From UBA5009 sp038043185 (GTDB lineage Bacteria; Bdellovibrionota; Bdellovibrionia; Bdellovibrionales; Bdellovibrionaceae), in NCBI GenBank assembly GCA_038043185.1, contig JBBTCO010000026.1, positions 51,270-115,269 on the forward strand: a stretch of 64,000 nucleotides of DNA, given 5' to 3'. This document shows, one piece after another, positions 8,692 through 17,470 of this stretch (position 1 is its first letter; each line of letters starts with the position of its first letter). The notes under the pieces are model-generated. The model did not search any database, was not told the DNA's origin, and saw nothing but the letters and a program-made list of their open reading frames with translations. Both the position numbers and the translations under genes were made by a program.

Positions 8692-10242
8692 TTAGGCATG
8701 CCTTCTTCTAAACCATAGACCAATACTGGTCACCAGCATCAACAGCGGCAGTGGAATAACAAATCCAAAAAAGAAAGCAGCTTGTTTAAAACTGGATGGG
8801 CTTAATTCAGTTCTGGTGATCTCTTTTGGAGTGATGCTGATCAGGTTTTCTTCTTTGCTTAAGAAGGCCAAAGTATTTAACATTAAATCGCGATTCAAAT
8901 TTTGCATCAAAAATTGATTATTAAAAAAATCGGCATCACCGAAGACAACGAGTTGAAATTCCTTGGCCCCTTCTTCTGGGTTACCGGCAGTTACAGGAAA
9001 CTTACCTTTGGCAGCAATCGCTAAAGTAAATGGTCCTCGCGGTCCGCCCCCACCCATTTTTAAATCTTTCATTGAAATTGAATTAGCTGAAGTTTTAACT
9101 AGCTCAGTTAAGGTTAAACCCGTGGGAATGGTCGTCGCTTTGGCCAAAGACATTGGTCGTTGATACAAAGTCATTTCATTTTGAATAAATACTTTGGTAA
9201 TTTCATGTTCTTTCGAAAATTCATTTGCAAATGTCACACGAGGATCGACTCCTCCCTGCCCACCCAGATCCACAATATTGAAAATAAAGTTTTGTTGAGA
9301 CTCAATACCTACGAATTTTAAAAAATCCTCAAGGCCGGCTGGGGTTCCTTCCAGCGCAATCAGAAGATTCCCTCCACCCTTAAGATATTCTTTTAAGGCT
9401 TTCACTTCAAATTCTAAAAAATTTTGAGTAGGTCCCGCAACCACCACAAGATCAGCATCTGCTGGCGCTTTTGGCTCACTGTTGATCGCCCAAGTTTTAA
9501 CTTTATAATTATTTCCTTCCAGCAAGCCTTTCAGCTGAAATAAACCATTGGCTTCCCGGCTCTCGTCTAAATTGTACTCTTTATGGCCCATAGTAAAATA
9601 GACATTTTTTTCATTTTCCCGAGAAACTTTAACTAAGGCCGAAGTGATTTCTTGTTCATCAATTTTATCAATACGATTCTTTTTTCCCTTATAGGTCAAA
9701 AAAACAATCCCTGTGCCTTTATCAACACCAAATTCTTTGGCCATATCAGGATGCTCATTCACCTCGACGAAATCCAAGTTAATTTTGCTGGTAAAATCCT
9801 GATATTTTTTTATAAGCTCACGGAAAGCCGATCTATTTTCTTCGGCTCCCTCTTGCCCCTTTTTATAAAAAAAGATTACTTTTAATTCCGAGTCCAAATT
9901 TTTAACAAGCTTAATGGACTGCTCTGATAGGGTATTCTTTTGTGCTGCTGAAAAATCCCAGGTCGCGATATTGCGAACACCCAGGAAATTAATTACAACC
10001 ATTAAAAAGAAAAACATCAAAATCATCACGCCTGTATTCATTCCGTGTTTGGTCGTTTTCATCGAAAAAATTTCTTTAAAGAAAATGCGATCAACAAATA
10101 GTGCTGCCGCAAAAAATAAAACAATCAGACCAACAAAAATCCAAAGATAGGGAACCCAGGTACCCAAAATAAAACGGGCGACACCAAAAGCCAATAAGGA
10201 CAAACCTGAAAAAAGGAATGATAATTTACCAAGTTTACTCAC
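8692..10242 (-). CDS. gldG: GldG-like ABC transporter auxiliary protein
   Basis: About 516 residues: two N-terminal membrane helices plus a third near 65-85 (MILMFFFLMVVINFLGV), a large periplasmic region containing the ABC_transp_aux/GldG domain (DLVVVAGPTQNFLEFEVKAL, GGNLLIALEG), and a C-terminal membrane helix before RRRHA. I prefer GTG 10242 (MSKLGKLSF), because GGAGG sits just before it and the previous gene stops three bases upstream; an ATG at 10254 would put the GGAGG inside the coding region. GldA, GldF and GldG together form an ABC complex needed for gliding in Bacteroidetes. Homologous operons occur in other phyla, where the substrate is unknown. Confidence 0.8.
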   Translation of the reverse strand: MSKLGKLSFLFSGLSLLAFGVARFILGTWVPYLWIFVGLIVLFFAAALFVDRIFFKEIFSMKTTKHGMNTGVMILMFFFLMVVINFLGVRNIATWDFSAAQKNTLSEQSIKLVKNLDSELKVIFFYKKGQEGAEENRSAFRELIKKYQDFTSKINLDFVEVNEHPDMAKEFGVDKGTGIVFLTYKGKKNRIDKIDEQEITSALVKVSRENEKNVYFTMGHKEYNLDESREANGLFQLKGLLEGNNYKVKTWAINSEPKAPADADLVVVAGPTQNFLEFEVKALKEYLKGGGNLLIALEGTPAGLEDFLKFVGIESQQNFIFNIVDLGGQGGVDPRVTFANEFSKEHEITKVFIQNEMTLYQRPMSLAKATTIPTGLTLTELVKTSANSISMKDLKMGGGGPRGPFTLAIAAKGKFPVTAGNPEEGAKEFQLVVFGDADFFNNQFLMQNLNRDLMLNTLAFLSKEENLISITPKEITRTELSPSSFKQAAFFFGFVIPLPLLMLVTSIGLWFRRRHA

Positions 10243-10244
10243 AA

Positions 10245-11018
10245 TTACCTCCACCGATTTGATTCAACAACTCTTTCGCATAAAAATACGAAGAGAGCGC
10301 AAATACTAAATAGAAAAATGATTGCACTGGAACGAATTGTTCCTTCAACCAGTCCCGCCAAATGAGTATTTAAAGAAATGTGTTCGAAAATCTGACGTGC
10401 TGTTTGACCGTCCACGGCCTCAACGCCCATACCCACCAGCCAAATAGAAATATTCAAAAGCACAGAAGCCACGTAAGCGATCAAGATACTCTCTGTAAGA
10501 CTAGAACAAAACAAGTTCATCGCCGCATAAACCGCTCCGACAAGGAAAATACCAAGGTAAGCCACAATCAGTGGGCCCCATTGGACCGTCGCAAAAGTGG
10601 CCGTCGCCAACGGGTAAAGAAAAGCTAAAAAAACCAGAACAAAAACAACACCAAGTGCTGCAAAAAATTTTCCAAATACAATATGGAGGGAAGTCACCGG
10701 AGACGTCAGTAATAAATCAAAGGTTCTGAGTTTTTTTTCTTCAGCAAAAAGCTTCATCGTCAAGGCCGGCACAACAAAGATCAGCATCAAGTTTAAATAG
10801 GACAACAAGCGAAGAAAAACTCCATAATGGATATTCATCTGTTGCGATGGCACTCCTGGTGCTGCCACCATGGCGCTCATATTTCGGATAAACTGCGATA
10901 AACTTAATGAATAGGTTAAACTAAAAATTAATGTGAAAAGAAATGCGATTAAATAAAAATTGGGGCTTCCCAAAAAACCTTTCAATTCTTTTTGGCAAAT
11001 GGTCCACGTGCCTTTCAT
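10245..11018 (-). CDS. gldF: ABC-2 type permease, GldF-like
   Basis: A 257-residue membrane protein with six predicted helices (for example FYLIAFLFTLIFSLTYSL near 22-39 and LNLMLIFVVPALTMKLF near 75-91). The segment LFAEEKKLRTFDLLLTSPVT is the hallmark of ABC-2/GldF permeases at the coupling helix. It overlaps the ATPase gene by four bases (ATGA), and its stop lies three bases before the GldG-like start, so the three are translated as a unit. Confidence 0.85.
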   Translation of the reverse strand: MKGTWTICQKELKGFLGSPNFYLIAFLFTLIFSLTYSLSLSQFIRNMSAMVAAPGVPSQQMNIHYGVFLRLLSYLNLMLIFVVPALTMKLFAEEKKLRTFDLLLTSPVTSLHIVFGKFFAALGVVFVLVFLAFLYPLATATFATVQWGPLIVAYLGIFLVGAVYAAMNLFCSSLTESILIAYVASVLLNISIWLVGMGVEAVDGQTARQIFEHISLNTHLAGLVEGTIRSSAIIFLFSICALFVFLCERVVESNRWR

Positions 11019-11959
11019 ACCTCGCCCCCTTTATCTTTCCCATAGGTCAATTTCAAAAAGACGTCTTCTAAATCCATCCGAGTTGGACTGAGCTCAAGCA
11101 AACCCAAACCTTTTTCTACTAGTCGTGAACTAATGGCTTCGATGGTCTCATCTTGTTGACCACCCAAATCCACCTTCCATTCACGATGACTGGCTCCGCT
11201 ATCAATATTCAAAACTCCGGCAATGTCGGCGATTACCGATTTGAGGTCAGTCACTTCTTTACGTAGTCGAATAAATAATCGACTTTGTCCTTTTTCCAAT
11301 TTTGCAAGATTATTGATTGTATCTTGAGCGACGATTTGACCTTTACTGATAATAATTGCTTTTTCGCAAACCGCTTGCACTTCTGATAAGATATGTGTCG
11401 ATAAAATAATCGTGTGCTGTCCTCGCAACTCTTGAATCAATTCACGAATTTCAGCGACCTGTTTCGGATCCAATCCAACTGTTGGTTCATCCAAAACTAA
11501 AACTTCAGGATCTGAAACAATAGCTTGCGCAATCCCAACTCTTTGTCGAAAACCTTTTGATAAATTTCCAATTAAACGATTTTGCACAGAACCCAAATTT
11601 GTTTTTTCAATCGCTCGTGAGACAAAAGGTTTTATTTTATCTTTGCTAACTTCCTTAAGGCGAGCGACGTATTCAAGATAATCCACCACATACATATCTG
11701 TGTACACCGGCGGCACTTCAGGCAAATAACCAATACGCTTTTTAACTTCGATTGGATTTTCATACACATCGAATCCTGCCACAGATGCTGAACCACTTGT
11801 CGGCGCCATAAATCCTGTAATGATTTTCATTGTTGTTGACTTACCAGCTCCATTTGGGCCTAAGAAACCAACTACATCACCTTTTTTTACTGTAAAATTG
11901 AGATTATTGATTGCCCGGTAGGGCCCGTAATCTTTGCATAAGTTTCGCACTTCAATCAC
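11015..11959 (-). CDS. gldA: ABC transporter ATPase, GldA-like
   Basis: A 314-residue ATPase with Walker A GPNGAGKS (34-41), signature LSKGFRQR, Walker B VLVLDEPTVGLDP and the H-loop LSTHIL. The extended C-terminal domain beyond the core (about 220-314) is usual for GldA/CcmA-type exporter ATPases. Start is GTG 11959 with GAGGAG upstream. It is the first gene of the six-gene operon ending in DUF429, so the promoter should lie in 11960-12044, next to the palindrome at 11988. Confidence 0.9.
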   Translation of the reverse strand: MIEVRNLCKDYGPYRAINNLNFTVKKGDVVGFLGPNGAGKSTTMKIITGFMAPTSGSASVAGFDVYENPIEVKKRIGYLPEVPPVYTDMYVVDYLEYVARLKEVSKDKIKPFVSRAIEKTNLGSVQNRLIGNLSKGFRQRVGIAQAIVSDPEVLVLDEPTVGLDPKQVAEIRELIQELRGQHTIILSTHILSEVQAVCEKAIIISKGQIVAQDTINNLAKLEKGQSRLFIRLRKEVTDLKSVIADIAGVLNIDSGASHREWKVDLGGQQDETIEAISSRLVEKGLGLLELSPTRMDLEDVFLKLTYGKDKGGEV

Positions 11960-11987
11960 GTGTTCTCTCCTCTATTTTTGATTATTT

Positions 11988-12014
11988 GGGGCCTGTCCTC
12001 ATGAGGACAGGCCC
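11988..12014. terminator. Perfect GC-rich palindrome, probable terminator, repeat family D
   Basis: A loop-less palindrome with centre CCTGTCCTCATGAGGACAGG flanked by GGG and CCC lies between the stop of the NFACT gene and the start of the ABC ATPase gene, both on the minus strand. It could terminate the NFACT transcript; there is no clean T-run. The internal sequence GTCCTCAT/ATGAGGAC recurs in the palindrome at 22217-22250. Confidence 0.5.
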
Positions 12015-12044
12015 TAAGATCTTCGTTTTGATGTGGTTTTCTTG

Positions 12045-13364
12045 TCAAGAGCTCTTTTCATAGTGAAAATTGAAGTTTTTTTCGGAATGATAATTCACTT
12101 TTCCAGTGGCATCGCCTTTAATTGGCCTGACAAATCTTACTTCAGCCATAATCACATTTAATCGAGCTCCATTTTGTAAGCCTTTTGAACCTAAAGATTC
12201 TTCAGCCAGCCACCGCGACACCTCTTGCAATTCCTTGGGATTTAAATTTTGATTTTTCTCGCGATGAATAATGGCATGGGCTCCAGGATAATCTCGCAAA
12301 TGGAGCCAAAAATCCCAAGCTCGTGCTCGACGCAATAGGGCCAAATTATCCTTTGCCGATTTTCCCATAAAAACCACCACTCCCGAGGGCAAAGTTTTCT
12401 TCCGCGATCGCACGCTCTCTTCAGAATCTGAAATCTTATGTTTCTTTCGCTGGCCCTGCTGAAAATTTTCACTGCTAAAGGGCTCTGCAATGATTTCTCC
12501 GCCTTCAATCCTCGAAATTTTAGATTCTAAAACATCGATTTCAAGTTTCAATTTTTCTAATCGCAGTTTTGCGCCTTCATTTTTCTTCAGATTTGATTTT
12601 GCTTTTTCAAAACATTTTTCTCGATTCCAGGTTGTGGATTTTTTGAAATCCAAAAAAATTTCCTGCGACGTGTTCTTAAAATTTTCCAAAGACTTCATTT
12701 TAAGCTCTTCACCAAGAAGATATAATTTTTTTGCCTCATCTTCATTCTGTAGAATTTTATTAGAAATTTCTTGAGTGGCTTTGAGCTTTTTTTTCAAATC
12801 TTTTTTTATCCCCTCAAGGGGATGCGTCCCTCGCTTCATATTGACGTTTGGCTTTTGTTCAGCATCGAACCACTCCTGAAGCAGAGTCTCGGGACCTCGC
12901 AAGCCTTTCATATCTCCTTCATCCATGTCGTATTTTGCTTCGAGAGCCTTCCATGGTAGCCACGAAATAGTCTTGCCTTCAGCACTTATCCTTAAATTGG
13001 ACCTTCGGGGAACAAGATGCATTTCGAGGTCACAGGACTTGTTTTTGTTTTGAAATGAGATTTCTACAGCTCGACCAAACTCAGGGCGAACAGCGATTTT
13101 GCACAGGTAAAGATTTTTGCCATGAGAGTTCAAAAATAGTCCGGCTGGCCTGGTGATTTTCGTTTTGAGCCAAGAACTTTTTTCAGATTGAATTAAAGCG
13201 ATAAAGGGACGTTGATTTTCCAAATCCAAGATGAGCCAAAAGGTTTTTTGCAAATAAAGGCCAAGCACTAGCCCCCGTTCATGCGAATAAACCTCTTGTA
13301 GCTGGGCTCCATCTACTCTGGGGGCTATCCATTCAATCAACTTTTCTAACTCGACTTGGTTCAT
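12045..13364 (-). CDS. NFACT-family RNA-binding protein (RqcH/FbpA-like)
   Basis: The 439-residue protein has an N-terminal NFACT-N-like domain (MNQVELEKLIEWIAPRV onward), a long charged coiled-coil (about 185-300) and a C-terminal NFACT-R (DUF814) domain with VVVFMGKSAKDNLALLRR and DFWLHLRDYPGAHAII. Bacterial RqcH binds 50S subunits carrying stalled peptidyl-tRNA and recruits tRNA-Ala to add C-terminal Ala tails. This one is shorter than typical RqcH (about 570 residues). ATG 13364 is chosen because AAGGA lies nine bases upstream; further upstream starts approach the divergent gene. Confidence 0.8.
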   Translation of the reverse strand: MNQVELEKLIEWIAPRVDGAQLQEVYSHERGLVLGLYLQKTFWLILDLENQRPFIALIQSEKSSWLKTKITRPAGLFLNSHGKNLYLCKIAVRPEFGRAVEISFQNKNKSCDLEMHLVPRRSNLRISAEGKTISWLPWKALEAKYDMDEGDMKGLRGPETLLQEWFDAEQKPNVNMKRGTHPLEGIKKDLKKKLKATQEISNKILQNEDEAKKLYLLGEELKMKSLENFKNTSQEIFLDFKKSTTWNREKCFEKAKSNLKKNEGAKLRLEKLKLEIDVLESKISRIEGGEIIAEPFSSENFQQGQRKKHKISDSEESVRSRKKTLPSGVVVFMGKSAKDNLALLRRARAWDFWLHLRDYPGAHAIIHREKNQNLNPKELQEVSRWLAEESLGSKGLQNGARLNVIMAEVRFVRPIKGDATGKVNYHSEKNFNFHYEKSS

Positions 13365-13451
13365 ACTTTTCATTCCTTCAATCTGCCTGACCAAAATCGA
13401 CAAGACTATGGTTGACGTAAAGCACACAACAAATACTCCGATAGGAGTTGC

Positions 13452-13712
13452 ATGGAAAATCGTGATCGACTGCTACATCTGTTAAGCGAAGCTCTCAGGG
13501 ATGAATCAAATCCTCATGAAGATGGAGGCGAACTTGTTCATCGAGTCGTACAAACTTACATCAAAGATATTATTCAATCAGGCTACGTTCCGACCTTCGC
13601 ATTAGGTGAAGTGATCGAAGACCTCGAAATTGAAGCTGTCGGCATGTACCGAAAATTGACCTATGGTCATTATGACCTAAAAGAATTTCGCTTAAAAAGA
13701 CGAGAAACATAA
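13452..13712 (+). CDS. Small hypothetical protein, 86 residues
   Basis: A soluble, acidic-then-basic protein beginning MENRDRLLHLLSEALRDE, with AGGAG nine bases before ATG. I recognise no family. It is divergent from the NFACT gene and converges on the methyltransferase gene, overlapping its 3' end by 43 bases. The good ribosome binding site and start support a real gene. Confidence 0.65.
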   Translation: MENRDRLLHLLSEALRDESNPHEDGGELVHRVVQTYIKDIIQSGYVPTFALGEVIEDLEIEAVGMYRKLTYGHYDLKEFRLKRRET

Positions 13713-14578
13713 AGCGGACCAAAACCACAGCGATCTGGTAAATAAATCAAACCAAACTTCGTCTTCTCTGCTCCCGATAAAGAATCAGAATTAATTTCGT
13801 CGACTTCAACAAAATCGCCACGCTTTTCAAGAAGCCTTCCCACCACTCCGTCATTCTCTTTTGGATTCAGTGAGCAGGTCGAATACACCATTAATGATTC
13901 AGGCTTCAGCGCAAGGAAGGCGGCACTCAACAAAGCATACTGCCTTTGCTCAAGCCCCTTTGGTCGCTTCGGTGACCAATCCTTTATGGCCTTGGGGTCG
14001 GACAGCACATGTCGCTCTCCAGAGCAGGGAACGTCCAAAAGGATTCGATTAAAACTTTCCGGTTCACGCAGGCCATACTGAACACCATCTTGTCCTTTAA
14101 TCCAAACACGTGATCGAATCTGGCGAGGGACATAATTCTGTATAACTTTCTTAAGTCTTTCGCGGCGGTCAGTGGAAACATCATTGCAAATGATTTCCCC
14201 AGAAGTTTTTAACATTTCAATTAAAATTAAACTTTTTCCGCCGGGAGCCGCGCACATATCAAGAACGCGATGACCGTCCTCGACCTGCAGTGCTTTTGCG
14301 GCGAAAATACTAGCCGGATCCATGACATAAAAATCAAGAAGATCACTTTCTACTCGATGAGGAACAATTTTTTTTTCGTCAAGAAAGAATCCTTCTAACA
14401 AAGAATTCCACTTCTCTGAAGAAAGTTGATGAAAATCCTGTTGCTGCGATTGTTGCTCGGTCAACCAACCATTCCGCCGAGCCATTTGAGTTTCGCCTTT
14501 AAGTAAAGCTTGATTTAAAATCGGCCAACGTTCTTTAAAAAGCTCAAGATAGAATTCTTGAAATTGATCATGGCTCAC
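13670..14578 (-). CDS. RNA m5C methyltransferase, RsmB/NSUN family
   Basis: A 302-residue SAM-dependent enzyme with motif I MCAAPGGKS (108-116), motif IV LDVPCSG (181-187) and motif VI VYSTCSL (231-237). The two cysteines, C185 and C235, are the pair used for release and nucleophilic attack on cytosine C6. There is no N-terminal NusB domain and no PUA domain, so it is the short form, similar in size to NSUN4-like proteins; an rRNA or tRNA target is likely but cannot be assigned. Start is probably GTG 14578, overlapping the phoR stop by 11 bases, so it is transcribed with phoUBR. Confidence 0.85.
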   Translation of the reverse strand: MSHDQFQEFYLELFKERWPILNQALLKGETQMARRNGWLTEQQSQQQDFHQLSSEKWNSLLEGFFLDEKKIVPHRVESDLLDFYVMDPASIFAAKALQVEDGHRVLDMCAAPGGKSLILIEMLKTSGEIICNDVSTDRRERLKKVIQNYVPRQIRSRVWIKGQDGVQYGLREPESFNRILLDVPCSGERHVLSDPKAIKDWSPKRPKGLEQRQYALLSAAFLALKPESLMVYSTCSLNPKENDGVVGRLLEKRGDFVEVDEINSDSLSGAEKTKFGLIYLPDRCGFGPLYVSRLFKRNSFRS

Positions 14579-16040
14579 GACGACTCTCTGCTGAAGGCAA
14601 GGCCAAGCCAGTTTTTTTTAAAATTGGAAACTGGCAAATAAATTCGGCGCCTTTTCCCACCTCACTCTTCAACTGCACACTCCCACCATGACTTTGCATA
14701 ATATGTTTAACAATGGCTAGGCCCAGCCCCGTTCCTCCGTGATCACGAGAACGACCGCTGTCAATGCGGTAAAATCTTTCAAATAATCGCGCATGATGCT
14801 GTTCGGGAATTCCTGGTCCATCATCGATTACATGAAGAATGACCTGAGCACCGACAACTTCTTCCCACTGCACGTGAATATTTTTGCCATTAGGAATATA
14901 TTTAATTGCGTTGATAATCAAATTTCTTAAAACTTGTTCGACTTTTCCCGCATCCGCTTCGAAAGGTTGGACGTTTCCGCGAACATGAATAACTTGGTTC
15001 TTTTCTCGCGCTAACATAGAGAGCTCACTGATGACCTGTTCAGAAATTTGTAAAGGATGAATGCTTTCAATTTTAAGCTCGGAATTCGCTTCAAGTGTAG
15101 ATAAACTCAACAAATCATTCACAAGATCAATAAGTCGATCGACATTTTTGCTAATGATTTCAACGAAACTAAATGCCTGATCGGTGTTTTGTTGTCTTAA
15201 ATCATCTTTAAGAGTTTCCACATAACCTTTAATCGAAGTCAGCGGAGTTCTGAGCTCATGAGAAGCATTTCCGACAAATTCAATGCGAATTTTTTCGGCT
15301 TTCTTTAAATCCGTAATATCATGAAAAACTCCAAGCACGCCGTAAATATCCATGGATTTGTATTTTCTTAGTGGCGCCAAGGAAATTGAAAAATCTCTTG
15401 GTAAATTATCCAGCTGAGTAGTGAGTTTTAAATTCACTCTTTGAATTTTTTTTTCATCAATCACACGACGAAAACTTTGATAGATTTCTGGCGCGCGAAA
15501 AATCTGCGTGAGTTTCAAATTGGCTTGCTGCATTTGGGATGCGTTCAGAAAATTCGATGCAAACTGTGAATTAAAATAAAGAGCTCTTTCGTCAAGGCTT
15601 ACACTCAAAAGTCCTTCCTGCACCGCGCTCATAAAAGCTTGAGTTTCTTCTCGTTCTCGTTGCAGCTGTTCTTTTTTCTTTTTTAATTTACGTGAAATGT
15701 GATCTAAAGCTCGTTCAAAATCCGAGAACTCTCCGTCTTTTTGATCAAAAATATCTTCGACGTCCAAAGTTGGCAAATCAGCATATTTTTTTTTACTCGA
15801 TAGACGTAGCGTTTTAATCAAAAGTCGGTGCACCGGAAAGGTGAACCGAAATGAAGTCATAATAGCCACAAGCAAATTGACGATAAAAAATGTAATAAAG
15901 AAAAACCACAATGTCTTTGGTTTTTCATCACTTAAAGGAACCAAAGCGATAAATAAGAAAACCAAAATCACATTGTAAGCTAAAGTTTGAATAATGAAAT
16001 ATCGAAAATAGATTCCCCAAGGAAAACGGATCATCTTCAT
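14568..16040 (-). CDS. phoR: Phosphate-type sensor histidine kinase PhoR
   Basis: A 490-residue kinase with two membrane helices (about 11-37 and 43-65), a HAMP-like linker, a PAS domain (about 130-240), then the H-box NASHELRTPLTSIKGYVETL with phospho-acceptor H261, N-box (RNLIINAIKYIPNG), G1 (DDGPGIP) and G2 (GGTGLGLAIVKH). The start is set by the ATGA overlap with the response regulator stop. With phoB and phoU directly upstream this is the phosphate-starvation sensor. The short periplasmic loop fits PhoR, which senses through the Pst transporter and PhoU; no pst genes are in the window. Confidence 0.9.
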   Translation of the reverse strand: MKMIRFPWGIYFRYFIIQTLAYNVILVFLFIALVPLSDEKPKTLWFFFITFFIVNLLVAIMTSFRFTFPVHRLLIKTLRLSSKKKYADLPTLDVEDIFDQKDGEFSDFERALDHISRKLKKKKEQLQREREETQAFMSAVQEGLLSVSLDERALYFNSQFASNFLNASQMQQANLKLTQIFRAPEIYQSFRRVIDEKKIQRVNLKLTTQLDNLPRDFSISLAPLRKYKSMDIYGVLGVFHDITDLKKAEKIRIEFVGNASHELRTPLTSIKGYVETLKDDLRQQNTDQAFSFVEIISKNVDRLIDLVNDLLSLSTLEANSELKIESIHPLQISEQVISELSMLAREKNQVIHVRGNVQPFEADAGKVEQVLRNLIINAIKYIPNGKNIHVQWEEVVGAQVILHVIDDGPGIPEQHHARLFERFYRIDSGRSRDHGGTGLGLAIVKHIMQSHGGSVQLKSEVGKGAEFICQFPILKKTGLALPSAESRREP

Positions 16041-16732
16041 GTCAATTCCAATTTGACTCTGTAACCAACTCCTCGAATAGTTTCGATATGCTCGCCCCAC
16101 TCCCCTAACTTTTTTCGAAGACCAAAAACGTGGGTATCAATCGTGCGGCCAACAACACTGATTCCTTCTCCCTGCACATTTTCAATAAGGTATTCTCGAG
16201 TTAAAACACGTCCCTGATTTTGCACCATGATTGAAAGAAGTTTAAATTCTGACGGAGTCAGATGAAGTTTTTCTGAATTCATTGTCACTTCGTAAGTGGC
16301 AAAATTAATCGCCAAAGAATCCAGCTCAAATAGGTCCTTTTGAGTGGCTGCATTTACGTCAGCTCTTCTCAATAAGGCTCGAACTCTGGCCATAAATATA
16401 TTCGGATCAAAAGGTTTTGTTAAATAATCATCTGCACCTTTTTCAAGTCCTTCGACAATATCCAGAGGTTCGGTTTTTGCGGTCACCATCAGCACGCGCG
16501 TATCTAATTTTTCCGTACGGATTTGTTGCAATAGCTGAAGGCCATTCGCTCCTGGCAACATCCAATCGAGGATCAAAAGATCAAATTTGGTTTCCAACAT
16601 TTCCTGTTGGGCTTGTTCGACGGAAGCACTTTCACGAACCTTATAGCCCTGTCTTAACAAGTGCAGACACATCAGTTCGCGGATTTCCTTTTCATCTTCC
16701 ACAACCAGAATATTCATTAGTCTATCGGTCAT
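16037..16732 (-). CDS. phoB: Response regulator PhoB
   Basis: 231 residues: receiver domain with the acidic pocket VVEDEKE and phosphorylatable D56 in LILDWMLPG, conserved VTAKTE and TKPFDP, then an OmpR/PhoB winged helix (HLTPSEFKLLSIMVQNQGRVLTRE, with the wing near RTIDTHVFGLRKKL). It should activate phosphate-starvation genes. ATG 16732 is chosen: GGTGGA precedes it and the codon overlaps the phoU stop (TATGACCGATAG); a second ATG lies 15 bases on. Gene order phoU-phoB-phoR with overlaps indicates one operon. Confidence 0.92.
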   Translation of the reverse strand: MTDRLMNILVVEDEKEIRELMCLHLLRQGYKVRESASVEQAQQEMLETKFDLLILDWMLPGANGLQLLQQIRTEKLDTRVLMVTAKTEPLDIVEGLEKGADDYLTKPFDPNIFMARVRALLRRADVNAATQKDLFELDSLAINFATYEVTMNSEKLHLTPSEFKLLSIMVQNQGRVLTREYLIENVQGEGISVVGRTIDTHVFGLRKKLGEWGEHIETIRGVGYRVKLELT

Positions 16733-17387
16733 AAATTCCACCGTGACGAATGTCTTGCCCTGTTATGGCGTAAATGACGTCTTCGGCGATATTGGTGGCA
16801 TGATCGCCCAGTCTCTCAAGATTTCTTGCCATCAAAATGACATCCAAAGAGGCTTCAATATCTTGGGAGTTTTTTTTCATATGTTCGGTGAGGTCATTAA
16901 AAACTTGATTCTTGTTTGTATCAACTTCATCGTCCATAAGAAGAATTTTTTTGGCAAGTTCGACATCGCCACGAACAAATGAATCCAAAGACTCCTTCAC
17001 CATTTTCCGGACCACTTCCGACATTTTCACCAAGATTTGAGCTTGGGGAACTGGACTTCGTTTTAAGTAATCCTGCGCCGTGAAAGCGATATTCGCTGCT
17101 TGATCGCCCATTCGCTCAAGATCTGTATTGATCTTGATGATCGACATAATCATACGAAGATCTTTGGCGACCGGACTTCGCTTTGCAAGAATTTGAATGC
17201 AAAAATTATCGACGCGGACTTGATCTTCATTGATCTGGTCTTCTATCTTATGCACATCTTGAAAACGATGCTCTTCTTTTTTTAAGAGCGCCAAAATCAC
17301 TTCATGAAGTGCTTTCTCGACGTGACCGCCCATCATCAGGATATGTTTTTTCAATTCATCTAATTGTGCATCAATGGCTCTTTCCAC
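16722..17387 (-). CDS. phoU: Phosphate signalling protein PhoU
   Basis: A 221-residue, all-helical protein with the duplicated PhoU three-helix repeats and the metal-binding E/DxxxD-type motifs (DLRMIMSIIKINTDLERMGDQAANIA near 78-103, and VILMARNLERLGDHATNIAEDVIYAITG near 182-209). PhoU couples the Pst transporter to PhoR and keeps the system off when phosphate is plentiful. First gene of the phoUBR-methyltransferase run. Its promoter should lie in 17388-17470, but I cannot identify a convincing pho box there. Confidence 0.93.
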   Translation of the reverse strand: MERAIDAQLDELKKHILMMGGHVEKALHEVILALLKKEEHRFQDVHKIEDQINEDQVRVDNFCIQILAKRSPVAKDLRMIMSIIKINTDLERMGDQAANIAFTAQDYLKRSPVPQAQILVKMSEVVRKMVKESLDSFVRGDVELAKKILLMDDEVDTNKNQVFNDLTEHMKKNSQDIEASLDVILMARNLERLGDHATNIAEDVIYAITGQDIRHGGIYDR

Positions 17388-17470
17388 GTTGTCCTCACCC
17401 CATGGAATTAAACGCAGTTAAGAACAAAAGTAAATCACCTTTTTGTTAGGGTGTGGCTAAGACGCGCCCT

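Noticed and set aside
17388..17470. Pho box upstream of phoU
   Set aside because: No convincing pair of CTGTCAT-like repeats could be seen.
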